Assembly (NCBI GenBank): GCA_963969495.1
Contig: OZ018321.1
Location: 103,946,566 to 104,010,565 of the forward strand
Length of the DNA: 64,000 nucleotides
From: Ceratothoa steindachneri
Lineage: Eukaryota; Arthropoda; Malacostraca; Isopoda; Cymothoidae
Direction of reading: 5' to 3'
Position numbers and translations under genes: made by a program. Below the pieces are notes generated by a model that worked only from the letters and a program-made list of their open reading frames with translations, was not told the origin of the DNA and made no database searches. Shown here piece after piece: positions 46,480 to 58,640 of the stretch (positions are counted from its first letter, which is position 1; every line of letters begins with the position of its first letter).

Positions 46480-48245
46480 TCGTTTTATGATTTCGCACTT
46501 TCATTAGCGCAGAGCAAAAGGGTCGACCAGGTGTCTGCTGTCTCCCTCTCCTTTGAAGGCGCAGCAGCGCACATCTTTCTCTCTATCTCACTCTGATCTC
46601 TGACGAGAGGATATTTCTGCAGTGGGGCGAAAGTCTCACTATCGATAGTTTGTAGGCCTTTAACGACGTCTACTATGCACCACTTCGCTATCTCTGCTGC
46701 AGTACGCTGATACATCAGGGTTATAACTGCTTCTATTCCTCTTTGTCTACGAAATCTATGCTGTTCTTCATTCTGAAGAAAAATTGTTGCTAGGTAGGTG
46801 GGAGTTATCTGTTGAGGATCTTTTCGAAGACCCTTCAAATTGTGATGAATCAAGTTCATCACTTGATTTATCGGCAACCCAGGCTTCGGCATGAAAACAA
46901 TTTTCGAAGTCTTTAGGCATCCAAGGGAGCATCCCAAAGCTAATATCGCATTGAATAAGTTCAGCAGCATGGTTTGAAATCATTTAGGTGAGTATTTGGT
47001 GGCTGATGCTAATTTGACTAAGGCCAGGGGCTTTAAGATAGAACGGGAAGATTGCCAGCCATAATTTTACACTGGGGACGATGTTGTCATCCTGTGAGTT
47101 ACCTTGGAGTCAAGTGAGGTTAGCGGTTCTGTAAAATAAGAACCTGTCCTCTGTCCTTTCCATGTATTAGAAAACCTGGTCTTCGAAACGGAGTTTCGAA
47201 TTGACTCTTCGGTATAAATTTGATTGTCGTCGTCTTTGGCACTGCTGGCAACATTTCTGGGTTCTCTTTTGAGTCTTGTCGTTCGACCGCCTCCTCCCGT
47301 TTTTTTTCAAATTGAGGCGATGTTGCTGGCTGTTGCAACGCCCCGGTGGCAGAGAGAACTTTGTGTGAAGGCGGATTCTGTGGGAATGTTCTTGGTTCCA
47401 ATTTGTTTGCATTGAGCATTTTGTTGATCTCTGTGTTGAGCGTTCACGGATTCAATAATTTATTCACGTAAACATTAAGTATGTAAGCCATAATTTTTGC
47501 TGGTGTTGCGTCTGTCAGCTTGTAATTTTGATTTTGTTTACCTGGTGGTCCTTTGCTATTGTACCATAAGTGACCCCGTGGGTGGTGCTCTTAGCCATGG
47601 CTCTATTTTTTGTTTAGGTGCTCTTTCTGGACCGCGCACTCCATCCTAAGCTCATATATGGGCCCACACAATTGATGCATACTTTATTTGGGTTCGTAAA
47701 CTGCATCTAATCGTGGCCTGTCTGTACACACTCAGAACTAATCTTCTTGTACTTTTCAAGGCATTTTCCTATGGGGTACTCTTTTACCTTGTAACAGAAG
47801 AAGCATCGGATAAGTTTAACATACTTCTCCTTATACATTTGGTTGGGAGATATCTTAATATAGGACACTTTGAGTGGTGCTTCATTGACTTTCTCCTCGA
47901 TCTGCATTTCTTGGAGTATTACCTTGAAGACGTGGTTGAGATAACGGATTGCAATCACTTCGGCCTCCTTGGCCAATTGGTGGTTTCTCTCGATTTCAGC
48001 TTTTATGTCTTCTGCCTGTCTCTCTTCCATCAATGGGTCCACCATTCTGCAAAGAATAGATTTAATAACATTTACAACTGGTGATGTTCTTGGTTTTAGT
48101 CTTATTTTTTCAAGTTCATGGAAGCCGTTGCTGAGGTTAGCTTGACTAAGTCTGTATGAGTGTGACAGATTACCCCGTACCCTAGGGCTACCTGTATTAG
48201 CCTCTTGATTCTAGTTTCCAGTTTTCCGATGATTGTTTCGAAGGC
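46480..48245 (-). pseudogene. Non-LTR retrotransposon remnant: zinc-knuckle ORF1 and RT start
   Basis: Minus strand, read from 48245 downward. A helical stretch (MVDPLMEERQAEDIKAEIER..) leads to RCFFCYKVKEYPIGKCLE and SSECVQTGHDYN, a tandem of CCHC-type knuckles with some Cys lost, then INCVGPYMSLGWSARS. That layout is typical of LINE ORF1 proteins of the I/Jockey type. After a broken middle, 46980-46860 reads LFNAILALGCSLGCLKTSKI and VFMPKPGLP, the block that starts LINE RT domains. It then passes into an open 161-codon frame (46485-46970) whose remainder I do not recognise. The endonuclease is not visible. Confidence 0.65.
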
Positions 48246-49745
48246 CTTTGGCTTGCTGCGACCTCCGCTCAATTTGGCGTGGGACCCTTAGGTCTAGTGA
48301 TTCCACTGCAACGTTCATTACTGAAGCCAATAATTGGGCGAGGAACGTTCTCTGTCATCTTTATCCCTTTTGATTTTTCCCTTTCATATAAACGAGGAAA
48401 ATACAGGAGGAATTTCCAATCAATCCACCTCAGCTTGTTTAATCCCTGTCCGGGTCGTCAGTTAAAGGAGGCATCTCCAACCAGTCCAACAACTTTAGAT
48501 CATAGCCCACTGGGGCTAGATGAGACCTTGAGGTGTATTCGCAATTTTTTTCCATGCAAAGCTGGAACAAGTGGGGGAAGGGGCTCCAATTAGTCCGCTA
48601 ATTAAAGTTCGTCACTGATTGGTCTAATTTGTTTTGCTTGTTTACAAATCCGTGTGTTGACCTAAACCAAGTGGTGGAGTGGCACCTTTGAATTGGCTTA
48701 GTGTTAAGGAGGAAAGGAGAAAGACAGGATCACGTGCTCTTCTAATTTCCGACTTACATATGTTAGGCAATATGAGGTGAATATAAAAGCTGCTTCTATT
48801 CTCTTTCTCCTCCTTTTTCGCAAGTATGTGTAAACTCTTTTGTGTTCACTTACTCTGGTAACCACCTACCCGTAGGTTTTATCGAAAATAAAGAGTACTC
48901 ACCACAACATACCTTTTATGCCAGAGATTCTGTCGATCTGCTTAGGTAGTTTTGAACAACAGATATTACGGATTTTGACACCTGCTTAAACTGCGACTAT
49001 GGTATATGAAGTTAATCTTCTTACTATTTGGCTTTTCGATTTTTAGGATAGTTCACCCTCAAATTGACCATGAATTCCTCCTCTTTGAAAAGCTGATATA
49101 TCCTTGGAATTTTGCTTTCTAGGCAGGTTTGGTAGCTAAAATATTACGGTCTGAAAAGTTGGAAACAAATAAGTCAGAATAACGATTCCCCAAAATAGGA
49201 ATACAATCATTTTATTATAAAACTATTTACTTTTTGTCTATATATAAAACAAAAGATCAAAAGTCCAGATTTGAAACTAATAGCAAGTATATCACAAAGA
49301 GGTTGCTTCAGTGCCTACTATACTTATTATATATCAGAGACATAATTATTCAACCCTTATAACAAGAGTCCATATTTGTTCAAATTGTTAGTGCTACTTT
49401 TCCTTATAGAAACAAAAAAGATTCATGGGCAGACAAAGGGTGACAGGTACTTATAATTTAATTATAAATATACGGAGGAAAAGGAAATTATAAAAAGACA
49501 AAAGTTCAAATTAATTCTCGTTTATAGAAGGATGTTGGCGGATGTTATGAATGACAGCAGGATATATTTGACAGCTACGAAGATACAACCATAGGTCTAG
49601 TTATTATGACGAGACTGATAGATAAAACTTATTGACATCGTAGCTTACACAAAAAAAGAGATTTGGGCCTACTCGATAGATTCACGAGATCTTTAAGCAG
49701 AAAATATTGAAAAAAAATTACAGAGCCTGTATTTGAGCTAAACTT
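48246..49745. other. Unassigned stretch
   Basis: No recognisable coding motif. The open frame at 48279-48593 (+) is unsupported. Confidence 0.45.
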
Positions 49746-50035
49746 CTTTATCAGCTATTTATTCCTTCTATTATGGCGTCAAAAACACAAATAATGCTCT
49801 GAAAAGAATAAAAAATACTGCCGTAATAATCATTACGAATACTCAACACGATGAACACAGAGGCCAAATAGATCCACATTCTAGAGTTAGGTCTGTTTCT
49901 ATTAGTAATAAACTGAAAGGCCAATCAATGAAACTTTACAATGAATTAATTGGAAGAATTGATGAAGACAGATATACTGAATGATTACGAGTATATCCTA
50001 CAGATGAAAGGAGTACCAGGAGAGGAAAATAAATT
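49746..50035 (+). pseudogene. LINE RT C-terminal fragment
   Basis: A plus-strand frame gives YYGVKNTNNALKRIKNTAV and IIITNTQHDEHRGQIDP, then SNKLKGQSMKLYNELIGRID. This corresponds to the LQ(N)KAARLITNT.. part that follows the RT thumb in LINEs, as in the fragment at 890-1000. It has no catalytic residues. It is a 5'-truncated scrap, as expected for target-primed insertions. Confidence 0.65.
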
Positions 50036-50293
50036 CAAGTAATGAACAATAAATTTGATTATACTTAACTTGTAATTTAATGCACCACCTTGAAACATGG
50101 TTATTTTAAGTTTTGAGGTGTCAGAAATCTTTATATTTTGTATTAATACGACAAGGATACTCTTTGAGGTAATTAACAAGAGTCTTCCTAATTGTTTTTA
50201 TGGAGGACGCTGGCCTCCAGTTTTTCCCACACGACTCACACACATGCACATAACATGCCAGAGCAACCGGGGAGACTTGCTTCTCTTGCTGGG

Positions 50294-50339
<46 letters not shown>

Positions 50340-50936
50340 GCAAGCCACCTGAGAGATTCTACAGGAAGAAGTAACTTTACCCGGTACGCAATTTTCCTAC
50401 AAACAGGCAACGAACCTGTCTCCAAACTTTTTTTAGGTGGGGGAGAATAAAAGCAGACTACGAGTCTCCGCAGAGTACAGTCAGCACAATGCAGTTCATT
50501 TAAAATTTAATGTAACTCACAAAACATTTAATACTCTCTCCATGTTATTTCTACTTTAAACATACGGCAAAAAAAATAATTACCAAGTCCTATAATTTCT
50601 ATAATTCCTACAATTGGGCATACTGCCTTTCCCATAATTGCGCTTAATGACTACCTTTGCTCTATGTAGTTCACGGATTTCTCCTTGCATTGGTGTCCTG
50701 ACATCCGTTTTTAACCTTCTCTCACGTCTTCTGCGGCAGCTGAATTCTTCAATAATATTTCGAGAGCTAAGCAACGCAGGCGAGAATGCGAGAGGCGTCT
50801 TAGGACTGCTCGTGCTTGCGGCACCGAGACGGTTCTTCTGCATCACCCTTCATCTGTTTCTCTATTTGTCGGTTTTCTCTCTCTTTCTCTTTCCCTCCCT
50901 CTCTCCATCTCTCTCTTTCTCTTTTTCTCTCTCTCT
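50036..50936. other. Non-coding stretch with (GA)n and (CT)n
   Basis: A (GA)n array lies at about 50288-50338 and a (CT)n-rich tract at about 50877-50936. The open frames across them are microsatellite artefacts. No gene is supported. Confidence 0.65.
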
Positions 50937-52196
50937 ATATAAAGGGTGTTCCAATAACTTGGACCGATTTTAATTGTGAGTTAAGTTTGAGCGTCTAATG
51001 ATTGGTTTCTTTTTCTTTCAGATTTAACTCTCTTCATTCTTTGGCAATTTTAACCATGGAAAAATTACCAATCGAACAACGTGTTAGAGTTATTGAAGCC
51101 TACTACCAAAATGGGTCAACATAATCGACCAACCGAAAGTGCAATTGGGAAAATTGTTCGTAAATTCAAACAAACCGGGTCGGTGGCAGATATGAAAACG
51201 CCATTGCGTGCTCGCTTACGCCGTTCAGCTGAAAAACATTGCTGCAGTGCGCGAGAATGTGGCCGAAGATCCAGACACATCTATTCGTCATCGCGCGCAG
51301 GAATTAAATCTCTCCACAACAACATTACATTGAATTTTGACAAAAGATTTGTCTCTACACGCTTACAAAATTCAATTGACACAAGAACTGAAGACTCCTG
51401 ACCATTTGAAGCACCGTACATTCGTCAATTGGGTGCATGAGCAAAGACAAGCCGATGATGATTTTTCGCAAAACATCAGGCTTTAGTGATGAAGCCCATT
51501 TTCATCTTAATGGATTCGTTAATAAGCAGAATTGTCGCATTTGGGCTCATGAAAATCCCAGGAAGATTGTTGAAAAGCCACTGCACCCACAAAAGGTAAC
51601 TGTTTGGTGTGCATTTTTTGCTAGCGGAATCATTGGGCCGTATTTCTTTGAAAATGATGCCTGGGATTCTGTTACGGTGACAGGCGAGCGATGCCGTGCC
51701 ATGATAACCAACTTTTTATCGCCTGAATTGAATTCTATGGATGTCGAAGATTTGTGGTTTCAAGAGGACGGTGCCACAAGCCACACACCCAATGAAACAA
51801 TGTCTTTATTGAAACAGAAGTTCCAAGGTCGCATCATCTCTCGAGGTCAATTGGCCACCACGATCGTGTGACTTGACGCCTTTCGATTTCTTCCTTTGGG
51901 ATCATCTCAAAGTAAGGTCTATGCTAACAAGCTAACAAAACATAAACAGCTGAAGGAAGAGATAATAAGTCATATTGGTGAGATCGAGAAGCAACTATGC
52001 AGAGACGTCATCAAAGATTTTGACCATCGAGCGGAGGTGTGCCACCGAAGCTTTGGTGGACATTTAGGTGATATTATTTTTCACATATAATTGCCATGAC
52101 TCACATAACATGATACACTAGTGAAATCAATAAATTTTCACCAATAAAACTGTTTTATTTACTGTCAACTTCAATCCGACTTAATAGAACACCCTT

Positions 52197-52202
<6 letters not shown>
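50937..52202 (+). mobile_element. Mariner-like element with terminal inverted repeats
   Basis: The left end reads TATAAAGGGTGTTCCAATAA (from 50937) and the right end is its imperfect complement (GAACACCCTTTATA at 52187-52200). TA steps flank both sides, as expected of a TA target. The element is about 1.26 kb, the usual size for mariner-type elements. It has inserted between a CT-rich tract and a (TA)n array. Confidence 0.9.
51056..52090 (+). pseudogene. Mariner-like transposase, frameshifted
   Basis: It starts MEKLPIEQRVRVIEAYYQNG (HTH helix), then, after a frame change, PTESAIGKIVRKFKQTGSVAD, the second half of the HTH. The middle (51190-51430) needs further shifts and reads as RRSAE.. and SIRHRAQELNL-type text in another frame. 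The catalytic core from 51479 is open: FSDEAHFHLNGFVNKQNCRI (first Asp), LWFQEDGATSHTP (second Asp) and, after another shift near 51845, CDLTPFDFFLWDH (third Asp). The end FGGHLGDIIFHI is intact, followed by a stop at 52090. All three catalytic Asp survive, but four or more frameshifts inactivate the gene. Confidence 0.92.

Positions 52203-52275
<73 letters not shown>
52196..52275. repeat. (TA)n array
   Basis: About 75 bp of TA directly right of the mariner-like element's right end. Confidence 0.95.
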
Positions 52276-52277
<2 letters not shown>

Positions 52278-52993
52278 AACCTAAATAGTTAATTCTAAGA
52301 TTACACAAACATAAAACTCTTATATACCTATCATCTCCCCACACAATCTTCCGAGTGAACATGGAGATTACCCATTTGGACATTTTCTTCTTTTATTTAT
52401 AAATAAATGCCAACCTACTAGACATGTAATCCTCTAAAAGTACCATTCCTGACTTCCTATAATCCATTATAAATCCTTTTTCACACCTTTATATGTCCCC
52501 CCATATACATTCTTGATAATGAAAGCAACCTGATTTCTTCTCTCTAACTCTCTCTGTCCCAAACGAACACACAAATAAACACTCATCCATCTTCAGACAA
52601 AGCTCCTCCCCGAGATATCACATTGATAAAAGTAGGGCACGCCTACTTTCCCTAAACACATAAATACCAAAGAATATTATAGAATCAATCATTATTAAGT
52701 TACACATTCTCACCTTTTTATCACTTAGTCATTCAACTATAGTCCATTTTACTAGTTCACCCATTCAGTTGCTTAACTTCAAGCTTACTAAAATCTGCTC
52801 ATTCCTCCTCGACAGTCTACAATTTATCCATCACTCATTTAAATCAAGTTCATAAATAAAGTTACTTACAAACCCAAATACAATTTTGTTTGGTGAACAC
52901 CCTACGAAGTATAATAATTCCGAATCGAAGTAGTAAGCTGAGAAGACCTATTTGTTCCTGCCGAACAACAAAACTTATATTGTTCCTATATAG
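52276..52993 (+). other. C-rich stretch, possible 5' LTR of the following gypsy element
   Basis: This G-poor, C-rich DNA ends just before a primer-binding-site-like sequence. Because no matching 3' LTR was found after 56210, the LTR call is a guess. Confidence 0.35.
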
Positions 52994-53007
52994 AACTGGT
53001 GACCCGG
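52994..53007 (+). promoter_or_regulatory. Primer-binding-site-like sequence of gypsy element 2
   Basis: AACTGGTGACCCGG resembles the ACTGGTGACCC.. sites that follow the 5' LTR of many arthropod gypsy elements. It lies about 210 bp before the first gag-like reading frame. Confidence 0.45.
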
Positions 53008-53214
53008 CCCCAATCGGAGAAAACCAAATTCTGTCACCACAAGTCGTGACTCCGGAGTGACTACAAAAAAGAAAACAAGCATAAATCTTCCGCAGCAACC
53101 TCAAACACCATCTGCGTACTGGAGACTTCAAAAGTAATATCATAATCATCTCAGAGTGACTTCACGAAACCCGAGTCACCTTAGAAGTAAATCCACCGCA
53201 CAACCGGCTAAAGC

Positions 53215-56210
53215 ATGACACCTTCTTCGAAAATGGACAATTCTGATAATTCCACTGAAGATACTCCAGTTTCTGCCATCTTCCTACTAGAGTTCCAAAA
53301 CTCGTCCCCACACTCCTGTTTAACCCCAAATGAGAGATTATTAAACCTTGATCACAGTACCATTGACGCCCACAAGCTAAAATTAATTATAAGGGCACTT
53401 CCTTATACCGTGGTAGATGGCATTCATCTCTTTTAAAGAACCATACAAGTCTCTCTGCAAAGACTACGCGGCACTCTCGAAGACAATGTGACTCCTGACT
53501 TTCTTCTTTGAAAATCCTTTGTCCGACGTCTCACACCCCACATTCAAGAAGCCCATAAGATTCTAGCCCCAGATACACCTCTTGACGAACTTAGTAGCAT
53601 GGCTACGCGTGCCCTCAATCACAGTTCGCATCCACGAGTAACGGCCATTGTCAAAGCCCTATAAAAGAGGAACTGGTCAACCTCTTCAGCCGAATAGCTT
53701 CCTTGGAACACTTAAGAGACCTATCAAGAGGACAATCACTATCACGGCTGCGCAGCTCTCCTACCCGACCTCATAGCGACTCCACTCTCTCTCTCGTAAT
53801 TCTCCTGCATTATAAAATGTTATTTGTTGGTATCACCGGAAATTTGGTCAAATAGCTCGGATTCCAACAAGCTAGTTCTATGCCGGATTTTACCAGGCAA
53901 CAGTAATAAATTACATTGCATCATTGTGTGCTTCCCACCGTTGCTTATACGTCAATGAACCAAAACGAATAAGCGGTTTTAATCGATACTGGTTCCATAA
54001 TTAGCATTTTACCCGCTACCTAAGTGCAAAAGCGAACGACAAAAATCGCATATTCCCCTCAACACAACTTCCGGCACTCCTATACGTACATTTGGCACTC
54101 AAACTTTAAACCTCTCACTAGAACTTAAGGTGCAATTTGTTGTGGGAGTTCTTAATATGTGATGTCCAATACGCCATAATAGGTGCTGATTTCCTGGCAC
54201 ACTATAATGTATTAGTTAATTTAAGAAAATCGTGTTTGGTGGATGGTACCACGAAGTTATCTGTTCAAGGCACAAGGAAAAGTTCAATTCTTTCCACCCT
54301 TTCATTTATTCCTGATGGTTATCCGATAGCCCAATTACTAAAAAAATATAGTGATATTTATAAATAAACCAATGAATGTGTTAATTTCCAAAACATGCAA
54401 AACGTCCAACTGCATTTCATCATTTTATTCTCACGAAAGTACCACTGTTCAGTGAGAGACCAAGGTGCCATTCTCCAGTGACTTTCGCCGGGTCATCTTT
54501 TTAAAAGTCAGATGACAACTACCGTATTATCTCTGATTCTAAGCAAATTGATTATGTGACTATTAAAGACAAATAATCTTACCTTATCTTACCGACTTCA
54601 AGTAAAAACTCTCAAACTGTACAAAGTTTTCTAAGATAGACCTTAAGGGAGCATTTTTTCAAATTCCCGTAGACCCTCCATCCATTTAGAAGATTGCTAT
54701 GACGACTCCACTAGGGTTTATGAATACTTGGCCTTACGTCAAGGAATGTCAACCTCATTAAAAAAAATTCAAAGGTACATCAATAATGTTTTATTTCATT
54801 TGGATTTAATTTTCTCAGCATTTGAAACATCAAATGCTGAACCTCTCAAAGTGTATCTTTTCGGTAGACGCGCTCGACTTTCTGGGTTATCAAGTTAATT
54901 CGCAAGGCAGATCTCCCCAACAGGATAACATCACTGCGATTAAAGATTATACTGTCCCCGAAACGTTGCACGAATCGCAGAGATTTCTGGGTTTAGTGAA
55001 TTTCTTGCGAAGGTTCATTCGACAACCAGCCATAACCTTAATTCCATTCAAGAAATTATTGAAAGATGCCAATAAACGTCGCCCCAATTTAGTTTTAAAA
55101 TGGGCCAGCCAGGCACAAGACGCATTCGATGCCACATCCAAAGAGAGACTTCTCAGTACGTCTCATTACCGACATATCAAATCTTGGCTTCGAAGCCGTC
55201 TACCAGCAGTATCATAGAAATGAGTGGGAGGCTCTAGGTTTCTTTAGCAAAGATTTTCGTGCTCCGGAATTAAAACTTAGTATATTCACAAAAAGAATTG
55301 ATGGATTTGGTGGATTTACTCAGTGGTTTTCCTGCAACTCAGACAGGCTACAAATATCTTCTCATAGCTGTATGCCGGTTTTACAAATGAATTGAAGCAT
55401 ACCCATTAAAATACATGACGTCAGAGTCTGCGGTTGACGCCTTTTACACTCATTACATCTCTGTTAAAATAATCTCTGATACTGGCCTTCAATTCCATTC
55501 AGGAATTGCTCAGGTTAACTCCAACAGAACACATTCTTACATCGCCGGCGAACGCCTATGGCAACTGTGCTAGAAAGATGGCATCGTACTCTAGAAATTT
55601 GCCTGCTAGCCAAAGGAAATAAATCCTAGTGATTAGCTAAAAAACCTAGCCGCAACTCTGCTCACTATGCGTAACAATCCCTGGTCAAGAGAGAACACAT
55701 TCTCCCGCACAAATTTTTTGGGGCGCTCCCTTAAGACTCACAGGTGACTTCTTTGTCAAGAGAAACACAGATCCCTTACAACACAAATCAATCCAACATC
55801 ATCAGAAAACCATGAACTCACTTGCCCTAATACTTCTATTTCCAATGAGCTTGACACTTGCACTCATGTTTTTCTAAAAGAGACACAGATTCACCCCAGT
55901 TTTCTAACACCATACAAGGACCCATATAAGATCTTTATAGGAAATCAACATTCTTATACTCTCCAAGGACCCACTGGCCCATTAAAGGCACACCCCCGCA
56001 ATATGAAACAAGCGCATTTTGATCCCTCCACAAATTCTACGGCAAATGGTACCCCTAATTCTCCTGTGCCAGCCCATGACACTCCTCCCCTCAAACATCT
56101 AACACGCCTCTTACATGGAAATAAGAAACAACACTATTCACCTCATACTACCATGCATGCGCTGAAATCTATACTATTAACAAACGGATTTCCATCACCA
56201 TTTTTTTAGA
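53215..56210 (+). pseudogene. Ty3/gypsy retrotransposon with conventional gag-PR-RT-RH-INT order, decayed
   Basis: Gag-like text begins at 53215 (SAIFLLEFQNSSPHSC), and a CWYHRKFGQIA knuckle relic lies near 53830. Protease: VLIDTGSIISILPAT around 53970-54015, then QYAIIGADFLAHY. RT: FSKIDLKGAFFQIPV (motif A, near 54630) and a lost active-site box (NNVLF in place of DDVLV, near 54785), then KCIFSVDALDFLGYQVNS. RNase H is short and ends near 55295, where it runs directly into integrase text (GFPATQTGYKYLLIAVCRFY). The zinc finger and linker are therefore deleted. SDTGLQFHSGIA and an ERWHRTLE segment follow, then a VFLKRDTDSPQF and YRKSTFLYSPRTHW tail. Stops and shifts are numerous. Confidence 0.87.
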
Positions 56211-56309
56211 ATTTGAACTTCCATTTGCATAAAGTAGAAACAAAACGACATGATACAAAAATCACATTTATTTATTCTATGTAGAATTACATAAATGAGA
56301 CAATTAAAA

Positions 56310-58106
56310 TATTGGAAATGAGTAGTTTTCTGTGGTTTACGCTAATACTGTAAATTACTTTCACGATTCAGCACCTAAATATAGTCCCCCATCAGATTTT
56401 CATCATACGATCTTTGATAGCTGCGTTTAAAGTCTAGTAGAGCCTAGTGAAATCGCTTGCCATGCTCCTCGGAGTACGCTCCCATGTTTTCCCCTTAAAT
56501 TTATCAAGATGAGCGTCAAGAATATGGACTTTCAGGGACATCCTGCAACCCATCTTGCCGTGGATTCTTACCAAGTTCTCGGCTTTGTGATTACATAGGA
56601 AGCCCAGAACAACTGCGATAAAGCTTCCCACGCTGCCTTTTCCGTCCTAGTGAGCTTCTCGGGAAACCCCTTGCACTCCGCGATATTTTTTTCATTTGTG
56701 GACTGACGAAGACCCCGGCTTCCACCTTTGCAGCAGATAGATTAGGAAAGAAATCTTGGAGAATCTTGAAAGCTGCAGACTCCTTATCTTGAGCTCTGAC
56801 GAATTGTCTCATAAGGCCTAATTTTAAATGCAGAGGAGCAAACAGTACTTTTTATGGGTCCAACAAAGGCTTCCATTTGACGTTGTTTCTTCCACACTAA
56901 ACTCGGTTCGTTGTAGCCAATCCCGTTGATGGTAATGACCCACGGTGCGCATGCTGTCGCAAAGGAAAAAATAACAAGGAAACTTGGTAAAGCCACTGTG
57001 GAGACCTATCAAGAAGGCCACCATTTTGAAGTCTCCGATTACCTCACAACCGTACTTTTTATATTTCAATGCATCTAGCACGATCGTGACACTGTTGTAT
57101 TCCTTTTTGAGCTGGACAGAGTGAGCAAGGGAGAGAGATGGATACATGTTCCCGTTATGAAGTAGCACTGTTTTGAGGCTCCTGGGCGAGCTGTCAATGA
57201 AGAGGCGCCACTCGTTAGGGTTACAGGCAATTCAGATTGCCTCAAACAGACCGGTCACATTGTGGCAAAAGCAAAGCTCTTCTTGACGTGTAAAAAAGCT
57301 TGCAAAACCCTAGTGACGCTTTCTATAACCTGATATTTGCACACTGTCATCTAACAAATCCCACTGCTTGAGTCTCGAAGTTAAAAGCTCGGCATTGGAC
57401 TTTGTGAGACCAAAATCTCTGGTAAGCCCGTTGAGATCTTTTTGGTTGGAGTAGTATGGGCTTCTCTTCTCAGTTGACCCTCTGTAATCTAGATCAATGA
57501 CTCCATCCTCTTCTGATCTGCTTTTACTTTTTAAAAACTGCTGCTCTCTTTTTGGATGGGTGGGTACGAGGAGCTCAGAACTGTGTGACACTGACGTAAT
57601 AAATGAGTGAAGGTCTGGATATATGATAACAGGCGCATTTTTGTCTGCTCGACTTTTGAAAGGGTTCGCAATGCAGAAGAAACAATTGCTTGAGTGGTCA
57701 GTTGGTTCCCTTCAAATTCGTGGGATTGGGAAATTCATAGCTCTCTTTTCTCCTCTGTACCAACCGGAAAAAACAAAATGAAAACATAAGTTTAAATAAA
57801 CAAATACTTTTCACTTAGAACTCTTAAAAAATGCAAAAATAAAATTCTAGTATCCAAATATACAAAACACATTATATATATATATATATATATATATATT
57901 AGCTTCCAAATTTCTTTTGCAGAACTCGCACGTGAAATGAGGTGCCCGAGGCTTGTCTTAATCTCCAACTGGCATGCCGAAATAGGCCTTCTAAGCCTCA
58001 CACATTTTAGCAGATCTCTCCACAAGGTACCTTTTCGCTCTGGTCTTAATAAATTCGCCACAGACATATCAAAATGCGTCTGTCGGATGCTTACAACCTC
58101 TTGATG
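56310..58106 (-). pseudogene. Near full-length pseudogene of a multi-copy invertebrate protein family of unknown function
   Basis: Minus strand from 58106. Ordered blocks: GCKHPTDAF and YVCGEFIKTRAKRY, then KAYFGMPVGD and HFTCEFCKRNLE (two Cys pairs, likely metal binding); a (TA)n at 57871-57898; MNFPIPRIWREPTDHSSNCFFC; NGLTRDFGLTKSNAELLTSR with LKQWDLLDDSVQISGYRKRH; NPNEWRLFIDSS; VLLHNGNMYPSLSLAHSVQL; GDFKMVAFLIGLHSGFTKFP; a LMRQFVRAQDKESAAFK block; CRMSLKVHILDAHLDKF; and the end QKTTHF near 56310. I know these blocks as a repeated, uncharacterised family in arthropods and some other invertebrates; that recognition is from memory. At least six stops or frameshifts are present. The copy has no visible terminal repeats and no introns can be shown. 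Confidence 0.72.
57871..57898. repeat. (TA)n within the family pseudogene
   Basis: A short TA array splits the N-terminal Cys-rich part from the rest of the pseudogene. It may mark a former intron or a later insertion. Confidence 0.85.
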
Positions 58107-58640
58107 CCATGTGTGATGAATGCTTAAATAAATGACGAGTGACGATGTCTGCGCTCTGATGGCTAGAGTTAAACTGCTGTATTGAATAAACATTCTTAGT
58201 ATTTATACAGTCATCTACGTTGCCCGAATGTTCTAGAAATTCTTCAAACATATAAAAAATTCTTGAAAGTTCTAGGAAGCAATACAGTTTATTTTTCACA
58301 AAATTAGTGCTGAATCTATTTGGAATGTAAGAGAACTGCCATTGCTGTCCAGGTCGCGAAAAACAAAATATAAGGGAAATAATAGCTATTACTACGGTAT
58401 TACTACTTTTATAGCTTTTTAAATATAGTATATCATGTTTATACCATAACTGAGAAAAACATAACCCTTGAAATCTTTGATATAGTTTTACTATTTTCAT
58501 GAAAATAATGTTATTTACCATAAATGAGCTAATTTAAAAATTCAACATCCTAGCCAAAATAGTAAAGTTTGTGGATAAAAATGACCTTTTTTATTTAATG
58601 GAGACTCAAATAATTGGAAAATAACACTTTTAATCGTCAT
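58107..58640. other. AT-rich stretch
   Basis: No gene is supported. An overlapping minus-strand open frame (58069-58521) only shares its last residues with the family pseudogene, in the correct frame at GCKHPTDAF. Confidence 0.5.

Noticed and set aside
49985..50179. Minus-strand frame over the LINE fragment
   Set aside because: Antisense of the fragment and of AT-rich flank; no domain.
50097..50450. 117-codon frame containing an Arg-Glu repeat
   Set aside because: The repeat is translated (GA)n and the rest shows no domain.
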